A stretch of 16,789 nucleotides of DNA from an uncultured Eubacteriales bacterium (GCA_900546295.1 URCK01000031.1:1-16789); one strand, 5' to 3'. Positions 1-7,962 are shown, numbered from the stretch's first letter. Notes: generated from the letters alone by a model not told the origin. Made by a program: numbers and translations.

Positions 1-1744
1 TCACGTTCCCCGGCATCGCCGCGAGCATATTGAAGACCTGCGCGATCACGCTGCCGGCGAGCATCAGCGCCATAAGGCGCGTGTAGGACAAAATGTCGCC
101 GAAGTAGCCTGTCACGTGGTTGTAGACTGAGCCGAAAACGCCCGTGAGCTTTCCCCAGCCCTTGCCCTGCACGATGGGGCCGAGCAGCACCAGCGCGCAG
201 CCGAGGTACAGCACCGCCGTTCCCTTTTTGAGAACTGCCAGCGCAATGCCGAGGAATACGAGCCACCATGTGATCTCTTCAAAAAAGGCGTCGAGGAATT
301 TCTTCCGCTTACATTTTTCGATGAGGCTGATGGCCATGCCCGTGACGATCTGCACAAGGCCCAGCGCCATCGAACCGATCAGGATCATCGTCAGATCGTC
401 GAGCGGGTCGAAAAGCTTCGGCAGCGCAAAGACCGTGCCGGGGCTGACGATAGCGACAAGCTGCGTGAGAAAGTCGCCGAAAAAGCCGCCCGTCATCGCG
501 CCCACAATGAAGGTGCTGAGACCGCAGAGCCCCAGCAGGCTGAACAGCTCTCCGCTCGTTCCCTTGGGACGGTACTTTTTGCTGATGATGACCGAGGCGA
601 TCATCATTAAGAGTCCGTACCCCATGTCCGCCATCATGATGCCGTAGAACAGAATGAAGAACGGTGCCATCAGCGGGTTCGGGTCGAGCGTGCCGTAGGC
701 GGGGAGGGAATACATCTCCGTCACCATGTTGAGTGGGCGCGTGAGCTTATTGTTTTTAAGCTGCACGGGCACCTTCGGGTACTCTTCCTCCGTCGGATCA
801 CGTGTTTCGATGGCACAGGTGAACGGGGCGAGCGTTTTCTCAAGCGCTTCGCAGCGCGCGGCGGGCAGCCAGCCCTCCAGCAGGAAGGCGCGGTCCGTCT
901 CGACGAGGCGGCTCTTCGCCTCCTCGCGCCGCAGCGTGATGGCGGCGCGGTCGCTCGCTTCCAAAAGCGTCTCCCGCTTGCTGCCGAGCGACGCGATGCG
1001 CTGCTCGATGTCCTCCCGCTCCTTTTGGAGCGCGGTCAAATGCGCCTGCGCGGCCGCGTCGTTTTCCTTGGCCGTACCCTGCAAGCCGCGAAAGCTCACC
1101 GGGGAAAAGCCGATCTCGCGCAGCGCCGTCATCGCCGCTTCGTTCACGCTCTCATGGCAGGCGATAAAGAGATAGCGCAGCGAGCGGTCGGCCGAAGCCT
1201 CGCGCCAGAGGGCAAGACCGTCGAATGCCGCACACGCGGCGTTCAGCGCTTCGTCCGTCACCGCCGCGCTCACCGTGCCGAGCGTCACGCACAGCGTACC
1301 GTCCTCCTGCTCGAGCGGTACGTCGAGCGCCAGCCACGGCGCAAGAGAGGCGCGCAGCGTCTCTTCCTTTGTCCGCTCGCTCTCGATCTCGCCGAGGCGG
1401 CGCTGCATAGCGTTCAGCGCATCCGCTGTATTCTTTGCCTCCCGCGCGCTCTCCTCGCTGAAAAATTCTTTGCGCGCAACGCTCGCCCGCTTGCGGAAGA
1501 GTCCCTTTTTCTCGGGTGCGCAGCGATCCAGCGCCGCAAGCGCCGCGCGGCAGGACCGCGCGCTCTCCTGCGCGGAAAGGAGCGCTTTATCGTCCGGGCG
1601 GGCAAAGCCCTCGTGCAGCGCATCCTCTGCGCCGTCCACACCGGAGATCTCCACGCATCCCATGTCCTGCATGGCCCGGAGCATCGCTTCGCGCTCGCTC
1701 TCAAGCCCCACAAGACGCAGATGTTTCATTGTTACGATTGCCAT
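1..1744 (-). CDS. ntpI: V/A-type ATPase subunit I (a-subunit homologue), C-terminus cut by window edge
   Basis: Membrane stator subunit of the V/A-type ATPase; it couples ion flow through the c-ring to rotation. About 581 residues are visible of the usual ~640-660. The N-terminal half is soluble, charged and coiled-coil rich. From about residue 350 there are hydrophobic segments, beginning with DPNPLMAPFFILFYGIMMAD, and the conserved LSYTRLMALMLA helix whose Arg (about R556) matches the essential stator arginine of the family. The start is taken at the ATG at 1744, overlapping the upstream subunit G/H gene by 13 bases; an in-frame ATG at 1729 is the alternative. The overlap suggests translational coupling. 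Downstream subunits (K, E, C, F, A, B, D) would be expected beyond base 1. Identity is secure; the start is less so. Confidence 0.93.
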   Translation of the reverse strand, partial: MAIVTMKHLRLVGLESEREAMLRAMQDMGCVEISGVDGAEDALHEGFARPDDKALLSAQESARSCRAALAALDRCAPEKKGLFRKRASVARKEFFSEESAREAKNTADALNAMQRRLGEIESERTKEETLRASLAPWLALDVPLEQEDGTLCVTLGTVSAAVTDEALNAACAAFDGLALWREASADRSLRYLFIACHESVNEAAMTALREIGFSPVSFRGLQGTAKENDAAAQAHLTALQKEREDIEQRIASLGSKRETLLEASDRAAITLRREEAKSRLVETDRAFLLEGWLPAARCEALEKTLAPFTCAIETRDPTEEEYPKVPVQLKNNKLTRPLNMVTEMYSLPAYGTLDPNPLMAPFFILFYGIMMADMGYGLLMMIASVIISKKYRPKGTSGELFSLLGLCGLSTFIVGAMTGGFFGDFLTQLVAIVSPGTVFALPKLFDPLDDLTMILIGSMALGLVQIVTGMAISLIEKCKRKKFLDAFFEEITWWLVFLGIALAVLKKGTAVLYLGCALVLLGPIVQGKGWGKLTGVFGSVYNHVTGYFGDILSYTRLMALMLAGSVIAQVFNMLAAMPGNV

Positions 1745-2058
1745 TCGTTTCTCACAACCTCTTCTGCGATCCACTGCGCCGCGCGATCAAGCTTTTCGCG
1801 CGCCGCCTGCTGCATCTTCTCGCACTCCCCGCGCGATCTTAAAAGGATCTCGTCCGCCTGCCGCTGTGCGCGCTGCTCGGCGTCCGCCATCTTCTGCCGC
1901 GCTTCCACGTCGCAGTTGCGGCGGTTATCCTCGATCTGGCGTGCACAGGCCCGCTGCTCTACGGCGATGCGCTTCTTCGCTTCCGCCTGCGCCTCGGCGT
2001 ATTGCTCTGCAAGCCGTTTTTCCAATTCCTGCACAGCCAGCAATTCTTCCATTGCCAT
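1732..2058 (-). CDS. ntpG: V/A-type ATPase subunit G/H (peripheral stalk coiled coil)
   Basis: A 108-residue, almost entirely helical protein rich in Ala, Glu, Arg and Gln, typical of the small peripheral-stalk subunit (called G or H) that pairs with subunit E and tethers subunit I to the catalytic head. The ATG at 2058 is chosen because AGAGGTGG lies 5-6 bases upstream (2064-2071). The open frame continues upstream to 2184, but that extension crosses the promoter and is not coding. The gene is first in the operon and overlaps ntpI. The family assignment rests on composition, size and position, since this subunit has little sequence conservation. Confidence 0.82.
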   Translation of the reverse strand: MAMEELLAVQELEKRLAEQYAEAQAEAKKRIAVEQRACARQIEDNRRNCDVEARQKMADAEQRAQRQADEILLRSRGECEKMQQAAREKLDRAAQWIAEEVVRNEWQS

Positions 2059-2112
2059 TTTGGTCCACCTCTTCTTTCTCGTCGCCGGGAGCGGCGCTTC
2101 TGCTTGCTCCGT

Positions 2113-2141
2113 ATTATAGATTATTTCGATAAATAAAGCAA
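2113..2141 (-). promoter_or_regulatory. Sigma-A promoter of the V-ATPase operon
   Basis: Read on the minus strand: TTGCTT (2136-2141), a 17-base spacer, then a perfect TATAAT (2113-2118). Transcription would start near 2105, giving a leader of about 47 bases before the subunit G/H ATG. The surroundings are AT-rich compared with the rest of the window, as expected of a strong promoter. Confidence 0.8.
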
Positions 2142-2345
2142 CAATTAATTCTTTCGATATGCTTGTTTTATTTTGTTGTTGCAAGCTTTCCTGCGTTTGC
2201 TTTTCTTTATGCTTACTTTATACCATAGTTTTCCCGCTGATTCCATGTACACTCGTCTTGATTTGCACAGTCTCCCCCAATCTTTACAGTCCGTTCACAC
2301 AAAAACGCCATTTTGCAGGAAAACGGATTTTTTCCGTCATTTTTC
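2142..2345. other. AT-rich intergenic spacer without a recognisable gene
   Basis: This stretch separates the V-ATPase promoter from the terminator of the DUF1275 gene. Open frames exist on both strands but none has a ribosome site or protein-like composition. A small hairpin (ACGG, loop, CCGT near 2323-2337) followed by T residues on the plus strand is too weak to call. Confidence 0.5.
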
Positions 2346-2389
2346 AGCAAAAAAGAGCGGTGACCGCATCTTTTGGGTCACCGCTCTTT
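2346..2389 (-). terminator. Rho-independent terminator of the DUF1275 gene
   Basis: A perfect 14-bp stem (2376-2389 pairing with 2352-2365, AAAGAGCGGTGACC) with a 10-base loop, followed on the minus strand by a run of T residues. It begins 12 bases after the DUF1275 stop codon. It insulates the V-ATPase promoter downstream. Confidence 0.9.
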
Positions 2390-2401
2390 GAGAAGTCGGA
2401 T

Positions 2402-3079
2402 TCAGTTGTCCTCGCGGATGAACATGATAAGAAAGCTGATCGTCAGCAGCACGCACGATACCCAGACCGCGCGCTCGGCGCAGTGTTTCGTCAGCACCGC
2501 GCCGATGCCCGCGCCGACAGCGAACAGGCCGATCACGCCGAAATAGGTCAGCGCCTTCTCAAGGATCTTTTTATCGTGCGTGTGGAAATAGGCGCACAGT
2601 GCGTCCGTTCCGCTGCGCATATTGCCGATGCACATCGTGCTTGCGTAGGCATGACCGCGCACCTTGCGGAAGGTCTGCACCTGCATGGCGCAGACGAACG
2701 AGACAAGCGCGTTGGCCAGTGTGTTGACGTTCTGAGGCAGAAAACCCACAAGAAACAGCAGCACGATCTCCGCTACGATGATGAGCTGCCGCCAGTGTAC
2801 CTTTTCCATATACCGATAGCGCCGATGCACACACTCGGCCACGAATACGCCCGCCATGAACGACAGCACCGGCACAAGGTAGTTTGCGCAGACCGCCCAT
2901 TCCCTCTCGAAGAGGTGGGCGCTGAAGAGCACGATGTTGCCCGTCTGCGCGTTGGCGAAGACCTTGCCGCGGCAAAGGTAGGTGTAGGCATCCTGTAATC
3001 CGCCGGACAAGATGATGAACGACGCCGTCAGCAGCGACTCCGACATCTGCCCGTGCGCTTTTTTTGCAAGGGAACTCAT
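2402..3079 (-). CDS. DUF1275 (YoaK-type) membrane protein
   Basis: A 225-residue polytopic membrane protein with about six to seven hydrophobic helices. The N-terminal part, with GGLQDAYTYL and ANAQTGNIVL, is the hallmark of the DUF1275/YoaK family, whose members are widespread inner-membrane proteins of unknown function. The mid-region AMQVQTFRKVRGHAYASTMC and GNMRSGTDAL also fits the family. The start at 3079 follows a purine-rich GGAGAGAAGAGAG stretch. The gene looks monocistronic: own promoter upstream, strong terminator immediately downstream. Family assignment is confident; function unknown. Confidence 0.88.
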   Translation of the reverse strand: MSSLAKKAHGQMSESLLTASFIILSGGLQDAYTYLCRGKVFANAQTGNIVLFSAHLFEREWAVCANYLVPVLSFMAGVFVAECVHRRYRYMEKVHWRQLIIVAEIVLLFLVGFLPQNVNTLANALVSFVCAMQVQTFRKVRGHAYASTMCIGNMRSGTDALCAYFHTHDKKILEKALTYFGVIGLFAVGAGIGAVLTKHCAERAVWVSCVLLTISFLIMFIREDN

Positions 3080-3159
3080 ATTGCTCTCTTCTCTCCGTGA
3101 TTTTTACTGCACTGCGCGATGCGGCCCCCGGCCGCGCTGCTCAGCGGTTTTTCCGTATT

Positions 3160-3188
3160 ATTATAGTCACTTTTTCTCACGAAGAAAA
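3160..3188 (-). promoter_or_regulatory. Probable promoter of the DUF1275 gene
   Basis: Minus strand: perfect TATAAT at 3160-3165 with TTTTCT (weak -35) at 3183-3188, 17-base spacer. The predicted leader is about 70 bases. The -10 is convincing, the -35 is not. Confidence 0.5.
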
Positions 3189-3345
3189 GCCCCAGTTTTG
3201 CATGACCGGTATTAACAATTCTGATAGCACGCTCCTGTACATCGGAGCGCCGGCCTCCGTGCGCGCTGTTTTCCCCCGCCGCCCTTTCGTCAATAGTACC
3301 CAAAGGAGGCACTGTATCTTGGCAGTATTTGCACATACTTTTTCC
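3189..3345. other. Intergenic spacer upstream of nrdD
   Basis: No complete gene seen. It contains an isolated good ribosome site (AAAGGAGG, 3302-3309) followed 9 bases later by a TTG and a 14-codon frame (3319-3363) that runs into the nrdD promoter. No promoter for it was recognised. Confidence 0.4.
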
Positions 3346-3374
3346 TTGCATTCACGGCCTTGATGTGCCATAAT
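3346..3374 (+). promoter_or_regulatory. Probable promoter of the nrdD cluster
   Basis: TTGCAT (3346-3351), 17-base spacer, CATAAT (3369-3374). Transcription would start near 3381, just upstream of the NrdR box and about 78 bases before the nrdD ATG. Confidence 0.6.
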
Positions 3375-3396
3375 TAGGTTGCTGAACAGAAATACA

Positions 3397-3412
3397 CCAC
3401 AAGATATTGTGT
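3397..3412 (-). promoter_or_regulatory. NrdR box upstream of nrdD
   Basis: Read on the minus strand, ACACAATATCTTGTGG matches the published NrdR-box consensus acaCwAtATaTwGtgt at 14 of 16 positions. NrdR is the nucleotide-sensing repressor of ribonucleotide reductase operons and usually binds two boxes about 31-32 bp apart. A much weaker partner (3365-3380, overlapping the -10) sits 32 bp upstream at the correct helical phase. Binding here would block initiation or early elongation of nrdD. Confidence 0.75.
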
Positions 3413-3458
3413 AGGATACGAAATCACTACTTTTAGGAGAGAAAAGGAGAGGGTTGAT

Positions 3459-5657
3459 ATGAAGGTCATCAAGCGCAACGGCGCGGAAGTCGAATTCGAT
3501 ATCGTCAAGATCATCGCAGCAGTGAGCAAGGCCAACGATGTCGCAGAAGAGGATGCGCGCATGACGCCTGTCCAGATCCAGCGCATCGCTGAGAGCGTGG
3601 AGATCGCCTGCCAGGGCCTCGGCCGCGCGCCCACGGTCGAAGAGATTCAGGACTTTGTTGAGCACCAGATCATGGCGCACGGCGCGTTTGAGGTCGCCAA
3701 GCGCTACATCACCTATCGCTACACCCGCTCGCTCGTGCGCAAAAGCAACACAACGGACGACAAGATCCTCTCCCTCATCGAGTGCAACAACGAAGAGGCC
3801 AAACAGGAGAACTCCAACAAGAATCCCGTCGTCAACTCCACGCAGCGCGACTACATGGCCGGCGAGGTCAGCCGCGACCTGACGAACCGCATCCTCCTGC
3901 CCGAGGACATCGTCAAGGCGCACGAGGAGGGCATCATCCACTTCCACGACACGGATTATTACGCCCAGCACATGCACAACTGCGACCTTGTGAACCTTGA
4001 GGACATGCTGCAAAACGGCACCGTCATCACCGGCACGCTCATCGAGCGCCCCCATTCGTTTGCCACCGCCTGCAACATCGCCACACAGATCGTCGCGCAG
4101 GTCGCCTCGAACCAGTACGGCGGCCAGTCCATCTCGCTGACGCACCTTGCCCCCTTTGTCGACGTGTCTCGCCAGAAAATCAGAAAGCAGGTCCTCGCTG
4201 AGGTCGACGCCCTCGGCGTTGCGCCGACGGAGAGCAAGATCTCCGAGATCGTCGAAAAGCGGCTGCGCGAGGAGATCCGCCGCGGCGTGCAGACCATCCA
4301 GTATCAGGTCGTGACGCTTTTGACCACCAACGGTCAGGCGCCGTTCATCACCGTTTTTATGTACCTCAACGAGGCGAGAGACGAGCAGGAAAAGCGCGAC
4401 CTTGCCGTCATCATCGAGGAGATGCTCGAGCAGCGCTATCAGGGCGTAAAGAACGAGCAGGGCGTGTGGGTCACGCCCGCCTTCCCCAAGCTCATCTACG
4501 TGCTCGAAGAGGACAACATCCACGACGATTCTCCCTATTACTATCTCACGCGCCTTGCCGCCAAGTGCACGGCGCGCCGCATGGTGCCCGATTACATCAG
4601 CGAGAAGAAGATGCTCGAGCTCAAGGGCGACGTGTATCCCTGCATGGGCTGCCGCAGCTTCCTCACGCCCGACCGCTTCACCGACGCGGGCGTCGGCAAC
4701 ATCGCCAATGCCGGCAACTATGTTCCCGGCAAGCACAAGTATTACGGCCGCTTCAATCAGGGCGTCGTCACGATCAACCTGCCCGACGTTGCCCTCTCCT
4801 CCGGCGGCAACATCGACAAGTTCTGGTCGATCTTTGAAGAGCGTCTTGAGCTTTGTCACCGCGCCCTGCGCTGCCGTCACGACCGTTTGAAGGGCACGCT
4901 CTCTGACGCCGCCCCCATCCTCTGGCAGTACGGCGCGTGCGCGAGACTGAAAAAGGGTGAGCCGATTGACAAGCTCCTCTACGACGGCTACTCCACCATT
5001 TCGCTTGGCTACGCAGGCCTTTACGAGTGCGTGAAGTACATGACCGGCAAGAGCCACACCGACCCGAGCGCCACGCCCTTCGCCCTTTCCATCATGCAGA
5101 AGATGAACGACAAGTGCAAGGAGTGGAAGAGCGCGGAGAACATCGACTACTCCCTCTACGGAACGCCGCTCGAGTCCACGACCTACAAGTTCGCCAAATG
5201 CCTGCAAAAGCGCTTCGGCGTGATCGAGGGCGTGACGGACAAGGGCTATATCACGAACTCCTACCACGTCCACGTGACGGAAAAGATCGACGCGTTCACC
5301 AAGCTCAAGTTCGAGGCGCAGTTCCAGCACCTCTCCCCCGGCGGCGCGATCAGCTATGTCGAAGTGCCCAACATGCAGCAGAACCTTGAAGCGGTTTTGC
5401 AGGTGATGAAGTTCATTTACGACAACATCATCTACGCCGAGCTCAACACGAAGTCCGACTACTGCCAGGTCTGCGGCTGGGACGGTGAGATCGACATCGT
5501 CGAGGAGGGCGGCAAGCTCATCTGGCGCTGCCCGAAGTGCGGCAACACCGATCAGGACAAGATGAACGTCGCCCGCCGCACCTGCGGCTACATCGGCACC
5601 CAGTTCTGGAACCAGGGCCGCACGCAGGAGATCCGCGAGCGCGTGCTGCACCTGTAA
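3459..5657 (+). CDS. nrdD: Anaerobic ribonucleoside-triphosphate reductase, class III
   Basis: Reduces ribonucleoside triphosphates to deoxyribonucleotides for DNA synthesis without oxygen, using a glycyl radical installed by NrdG. The 732 residues show an N-terminal ATP-cone (about 1-90, MKVIKRNGAEVEFD), the catalytic domain with C175 in HNCDLVNL and the CMGC site (C395/C398), a C-terminal zinc site of four Cys (CQVC 669-672, CPKC 691-694) and the glycyl-radical motif RTCGYIG with Gly710. These match the active-site cysteines, Zn site and radical glycine of characterised NrdD enzymes. Ribosome site AAGGAGAGGG (3444-3453) supports the ATG at 3459. The gene is intact and preceded by an NrdR box. 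Its activase gene nrdG follows after one intervening VanW-domain gene. Confidence 0.98.
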   Translation: MKVIKRNGAEVEFDIVKIIAAVSKANDVAEEDARMTPVQIQRIAESVEIACQGLGRAPTVEEIQDFVEHQIMAHGAFEVAKRYITYRYTRSLVRKSNTTDDKILSLIECNNEEAKQENSNKNPVVNSTQRDYMAGEVSRDLTNRILLPEDIVKAHEEGIIHFHDTDYYAQHMHNCDLVNLEDMLQNGTVITGTLIERPHSFATACNIATQIVAQVASNQYGGQSISLTHLAPFVDVSRQKIRKQVLAEVDALGVAPTESKISEIVEKRLREEIRRGVQTIQYQVVTLLTTNGQAPFITVFMYLNEARDEQEKRDLAVIIEEMLEQRYQGVKNEQGVWVTPAFPKLIYVLEEDNIHDDSPYYYLTRLAAKCTARRMVPDYISEKKMLELKGDVYPCMGCRSFLTPDRFTDAGVGNIANAGNYVPGKHKYYGRFNQGVVTINLPDVALSSGGNIDKFWSIFEERLELCHRALRCRHDRLKGTLSDAAPILWQYGACARLKKGEPIDKLLYDGYSTISLGYAGLYECVKYMTGKSHTDPSATPFALSIMQKMNDKCKEWKSAENIDYSLYGTPLESTTYKFAKCLQKRFGVIEGVTDKGYITNSYHVHVTEKIDAFTKLKFEAQFQHLSPGGAISYVEVPNMQQNLEAVLQVMKFIYDNIIYAELNTKSDYCQVCGWDGEIDIVEEGGKLIWRCPKCGNTDQDKMNVARRTCGYIGTQFWNQGRTQEIRERVLHL

Positions 5658-5798
5658 GCGCCGGATGCACCCCCCCTTTGCGAATCAGGGAAACGCCGCT
5701 TGCCGTTCCGGCGGGCGGCATTCCTTTCTCCCGCCCGGAGGCAGGAGTACTACAGCCGCCCCTGAGGGGCAGTGAGAAGAAAGGACGAAGCAAACGAT

Positions 5799-6629
5799 AT
5801 GCACCGCAGGCTTTTCTGCGAGCTTTCGCCGCTCGCCTATCGCATCTCGATCAAAAAAAGCTGCGCGCTGCGCACGCTGCAAGATTACACGTCCGGTGAG
5901 CATTTTGCAAAAAAGCGCGCGGAAGCGCCGCTCCCCGCGCTCATCTACCGGCACAACTCCCTCATTCGCCGCACGCTCGGCGAGGTCGACCCGGTGCTGC
6001 AGGAAAACAAGGCGGTCAATCTCGCGCTTGCCGCGCCGAAGATCAACGGCATCCTCATCCGCCCGGGCGAGACGTTCTCGTTCTGGCATCTCGTCGGGCC
6101 GCCGGTCGCCGCGCGCGGCTACCGCGCGGGGCTGGTCATCGCCAACGCGCAGACCGGCGAGGCCGTCGGCGGCGGGATGTGTCAATTCAGCAACCTCATC
6201 CACTGGATGGTGCTCCACACGCCGCTGACCGTCACCGAGCACCATCACCACGACCAGTTCGACCTGTTCCCCGATTTTGGCCGTCAGGTGCCGTTCGGCA
6301 CCGGCACGTCGATCTTCTGCAACTATCTTGACTACCGCTTCCGCAACGATACCGACCAGACCTACCAGCTCCTCGTCCACACGACGGATACCCACCTCTG
6401 CGGCGAAGTGCGCGCGGAGAAGCCGCTTGCGGTCAAGTACCATATTTCGGTGGAAGATGAGCATTTTGTCCGCGAGGACGGCGTCGTTTACCGCTGCGGC
6501 GAGGTGTATCGCGCTGCGGTGGACAAATCCTCCGGCAATACGCTTGCACGCGAGCTTTTGCGGTGCAACCACGCCCGTGTACTCTACGATACGGCGGGGC
6601 TTGAGATCCGGGAGACGCGGGCGACCTGA
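5799..6629 (+). CDS. VanW-domain protein between nrdD and nrdG
   Basis: A 276-residue protein built largely of a VanW domain. The diagnostic segment is PGETFSFWHLVGPP (about 89-102) followed by GGGMCQFSN (124-132) and an unusual HHHH run near 148-151. VanW was named from the vanB glycopeptide-resistance cluster, where its role is unknown; stand-alone homologues are common in Firmicutes. There is no signal peptide, peptidoglycan-binding or G5 domain, so it appears cytoplasmic. An in-frame GTG at 5772 would add nine residues, but the ATG at 5799 has AAAGGA about 13 bases upstream and is preferred. The 141-base gap after nrdD has no convincing terminator, so co-transcription with nrdD and nrdG is likely. 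Confidence 0.85.
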   Translation: MHRRLFCELSPLAYRISIKKSCALRTLQDYTSGEHFAKKRAEAPLPALIYRHNSLIRRTLGEVDPVLQENKAVNLALAAPKINGILIRPGETFSFWHLVGPPVAARGYRAGLVIANAQTGEAVGGGMCQFSNLIHWMVLHTPLTVTEHHHHDQFDLFPDFGRQVPFGTGTSIFCNYLDYRFRNDTDQTYQLLVHTTDTHLCGEVRAEKPLAVKYHISVEDEHFVREDGVVYRCGEVYRAAVDKSSGNTLARELLRCNHARVLYDTAGLEIRETRAT

Positions 6630-6698
6630 AAGCGCCGCCCGCTTGCCCGCGTCCATCCAATTTTATCTTTCCCAAACGCCATTCAGGAGGTCACCTTC

Positions 6699-7220
6699 AT
6701 GCACTACGGTGAGATCAAAAACTGCGACATCGCCAACGGAGAAGGCGTGCGCATTTCGCTCTTCGTCTCCGGCTGCACCAACCACTGCGAAAACTGCTTT
6801 CAGCCCCAGACATGGGACTTTGACTACGGCAAGCCCTTCACGAAGGAAACGGAGGATGAACTGCTGCGCCTTCTCGCCCCCGGTTACATCAACGGTCTCA
6901 CCCTGCTCGGCGGCGAACCCTTCGAGCCAAAGAATCAGCGGGTGCTGCTGCCGTTTCTCCGCCGCGTGAAGCGCGAGCTGCCGCAGAAAACCATCTGGTC
7001 GTTCACGGGTTTTACCTGGGAAGAGCTGCACACGCCCGACTCCTACCCCCGCTGCGAGGTGACCGACGAGCTTCTCTCCCTGCTCGACGTTTTGGTGGAC
7101 GGGCGCTACGTCGAGGCGCTCCACGACATTTCGCTGCGTTTCCGCGGCTCGTCCAACCAGCGCATCATCGACGTGAAGAAGACGCTCTCCTCCGGCACGC
7201 TGACGCTCTGGGACAAGTGA
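6699..7220 (+). CDS. nrdG: Anaerobic ribonucleotide reductase activating protein (radical SAM)
   Basis: Radical-SAM activase that cleaves S-adenosylmethionine at a [4Fe-4S] cluster and generates the glycyl radical on NrdD Gly710. The cluster motif CxxxCxxC is seen as C26-C30-C33 in GCTNHCENCFQP; the downstream GGEPF (SAM binding) is intact. Length (173 residues) is slightly above the ~155 of short family members. An AGGAGGT ribosome site (6685-6691) sits 7-8 bases before the ATG. It is the last gene of the nrdD-VanW-nrdG unit and is followed by a terminator. Confidence 0.96.
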   Translation: MHYGEIKNCDIANGEGVRISLFVSGCTNHCENCFQPQTWDFDYGKPFTKETEDELLRLLAPGYINGLTLLGGEPFEPKNQRVLLPFLRRVKRELPQKTIWSFTGFTWEELHTPDSYPRCEVTDELLSLLDVLVDGRYVEALHDISLRFRGSSNQRIIDVKKTLSSGTLTLWDK

Positions 7221-7229
7221 ACCAAAAGA

Positions 7230-7265
7230 AACCTCCGCCGGGAATTTCCCTGCGGAGGTTTTTCT
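7230..7265. terminator. Terminator of the nrdD-nrdG cluster, probably bidirectional
   Basis: AACCTCCGC (7230-7238) pairs with GCGGAGGTT (7252-7260), with an inner GGGA/TCCC extension, followed by TTTTCT. On the minus strand the stem is followed by TCTTTTGG, so it may also end the convergent membrane-protein gene, whose stop is at 7278. Confidence 0.9.
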
Positions 7266-7277
7266 ATTTCGCCGCGC

Positions 7278-7739
7278 TCACAGCACGAAGCGGTACATGA
7301 CGAACGCATTTCCCACGCCGAGCAGAATGCCCGCGATGACTTGCAGCGGCGTATGGCCGACAAATTCCTTGAGCTTTGCGTCCGTGAGTTTTTCCGACAT
7401 CAGAGCGTTGAACGACTCGACGATGTCGTTGATGATGACAGCCTGCTTGCCCGTTTCAAGGCGCACGCCCATCGCGTCCTTGCAGACAACGATGGCGAAG
7501 ATGACCGCCATGGCAAACTGGAACGAGCCCGGCCCGTAGACGAGCGAGGCCGCCGTTGCAAGCGAGGAAACGGTGGCCGAATGTCCGCTCGGCATCCCGC
7601 CGTCGCCGACGAGGCGCGTCCAGTCAAGCTTTTTTGTCACAATGGCGTGGATGACCGTCTTGATGAGCTGCGCCCAGAACCATGACGAGAGCGCAACGAG
7701 CAAAAATCCGTTTGACAGCAATTCCTGAAACCAGTTCAT
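7278..7739 (-). CDS. Divergent PAP2 (DUF212, YuiD-like) membrane protein
   Basis: A 153-residue membrane protein with the divergent PAP2/DUF212 signatures: GGMPSGHSATVSSL (PSGHS at 50-54), VVCKDAMGVRLETGKQA (about 85-100) and EFVGHTPLQVIAGILLG near the C-terminus. These resemble acid-phosphatase/haloperoxidase (PAP2) active-site blocks, suggesting a lipid-phosphate or polyprenyl-phosphate phosphatase, but the substrate is unproven. A ribosome site AAAGGA lies about 10-12 bases before the ATG at 7739. It converges with nrdG through a shared terminator and diverges from the DUF4317 gene. Confidence 0.9.
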   Translation of the reverse strand: MNWFQELLSNGFLLVALSSWFWAQLIKTVIHAIVTKKLDWTRLVGDGGMPSGHSATVSSLATAASLVYGPGSFQFAMAVIFAIVVCKDAMGVRLETGKQAVIINDIVESFNALMSEKLTDAKLKEFVGHTPLQVIAGILLGVGNAFVMYRFVL

Positions 7740-7789
7740 AAGTTCCGCATCCTTTCGCGGCAGGCCCTTCGGCCTTTGGTATATTTTCT

Positions 7790-7817
7790 ATTATACCACC
7801 CTTTTTCCCCGCGGCAA
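7790..7817 (-). promoter_or_regulatory. Promoter of the divergent-PAP2 gene with inverted repeat
   Basis: Minus strand: TTGCCG (7812-7817), 16-base spacer, perfect TATAAT (7790-7795). The -10 is embedded in an inverted repeat GGTATA-8-TATACC (7778-7797), which could be an operator or a coincidence of AT-rich bases. Confidence 0.65.
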
Positions 7818-7895
7818 GAAGCTTTCTTCTAAATTCTTTTTTAAGCCTTTCTGAAAAACGCCTCGCCGCGTTTGCTGCCCGCCGCGCTTTTCCCC

Positions 7896-7924
7896 TTGCC
7901 GTCCCCGCGCGCGCGTGGTACAAT
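7896..7924 (+). promoter_or_regulatory. Promoter of the DUF4317 gene
   Basis: TTGCCG (7896-7901), 17-base very GC-rich spacer, TACAAT (7919-7924); start predicted near 7931, leader about 32 bases. It diverges from the promoter at 7790-7817. Confidence 0.7.
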
Positions 7925-7962
7925 CACTTTTCGTGACATACCATACGCGGAAAGGACGAGCC

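Noticed and set aside
1275..2132. Long plus-strand frames over the V-ATPase genes
   Set aside because: They are antisense to subunits G/H and I, are rich in Ser, Ala and Arg as GC-rich shadows are, and cross the operon promoter.
3177..5651. An 824-residue open frame on the minus strand across nrdD
   Set aside because: Antisense shadow of the GC-rich nrdD gene: composition is a run of Val, Ala, Asp, Leu and Gly without domain motifs, while the opposite strand carries every NrdD catalytic residue.
5708..5735. Terminator after nrdD
   Set aside because: A GGCGGG/CCCGCC stem exists, but with a 14-base loop and no T tract, so read-through into the VanW gene and nrdG is more likely.
5799..6629. 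Vancomycin-resistance cluster
   Set aside because: Only a stand-alone VanW-domain gene is present; no ligase, dehydrogenase, dipeptidase or VanR/VanS-type genes are nearby.
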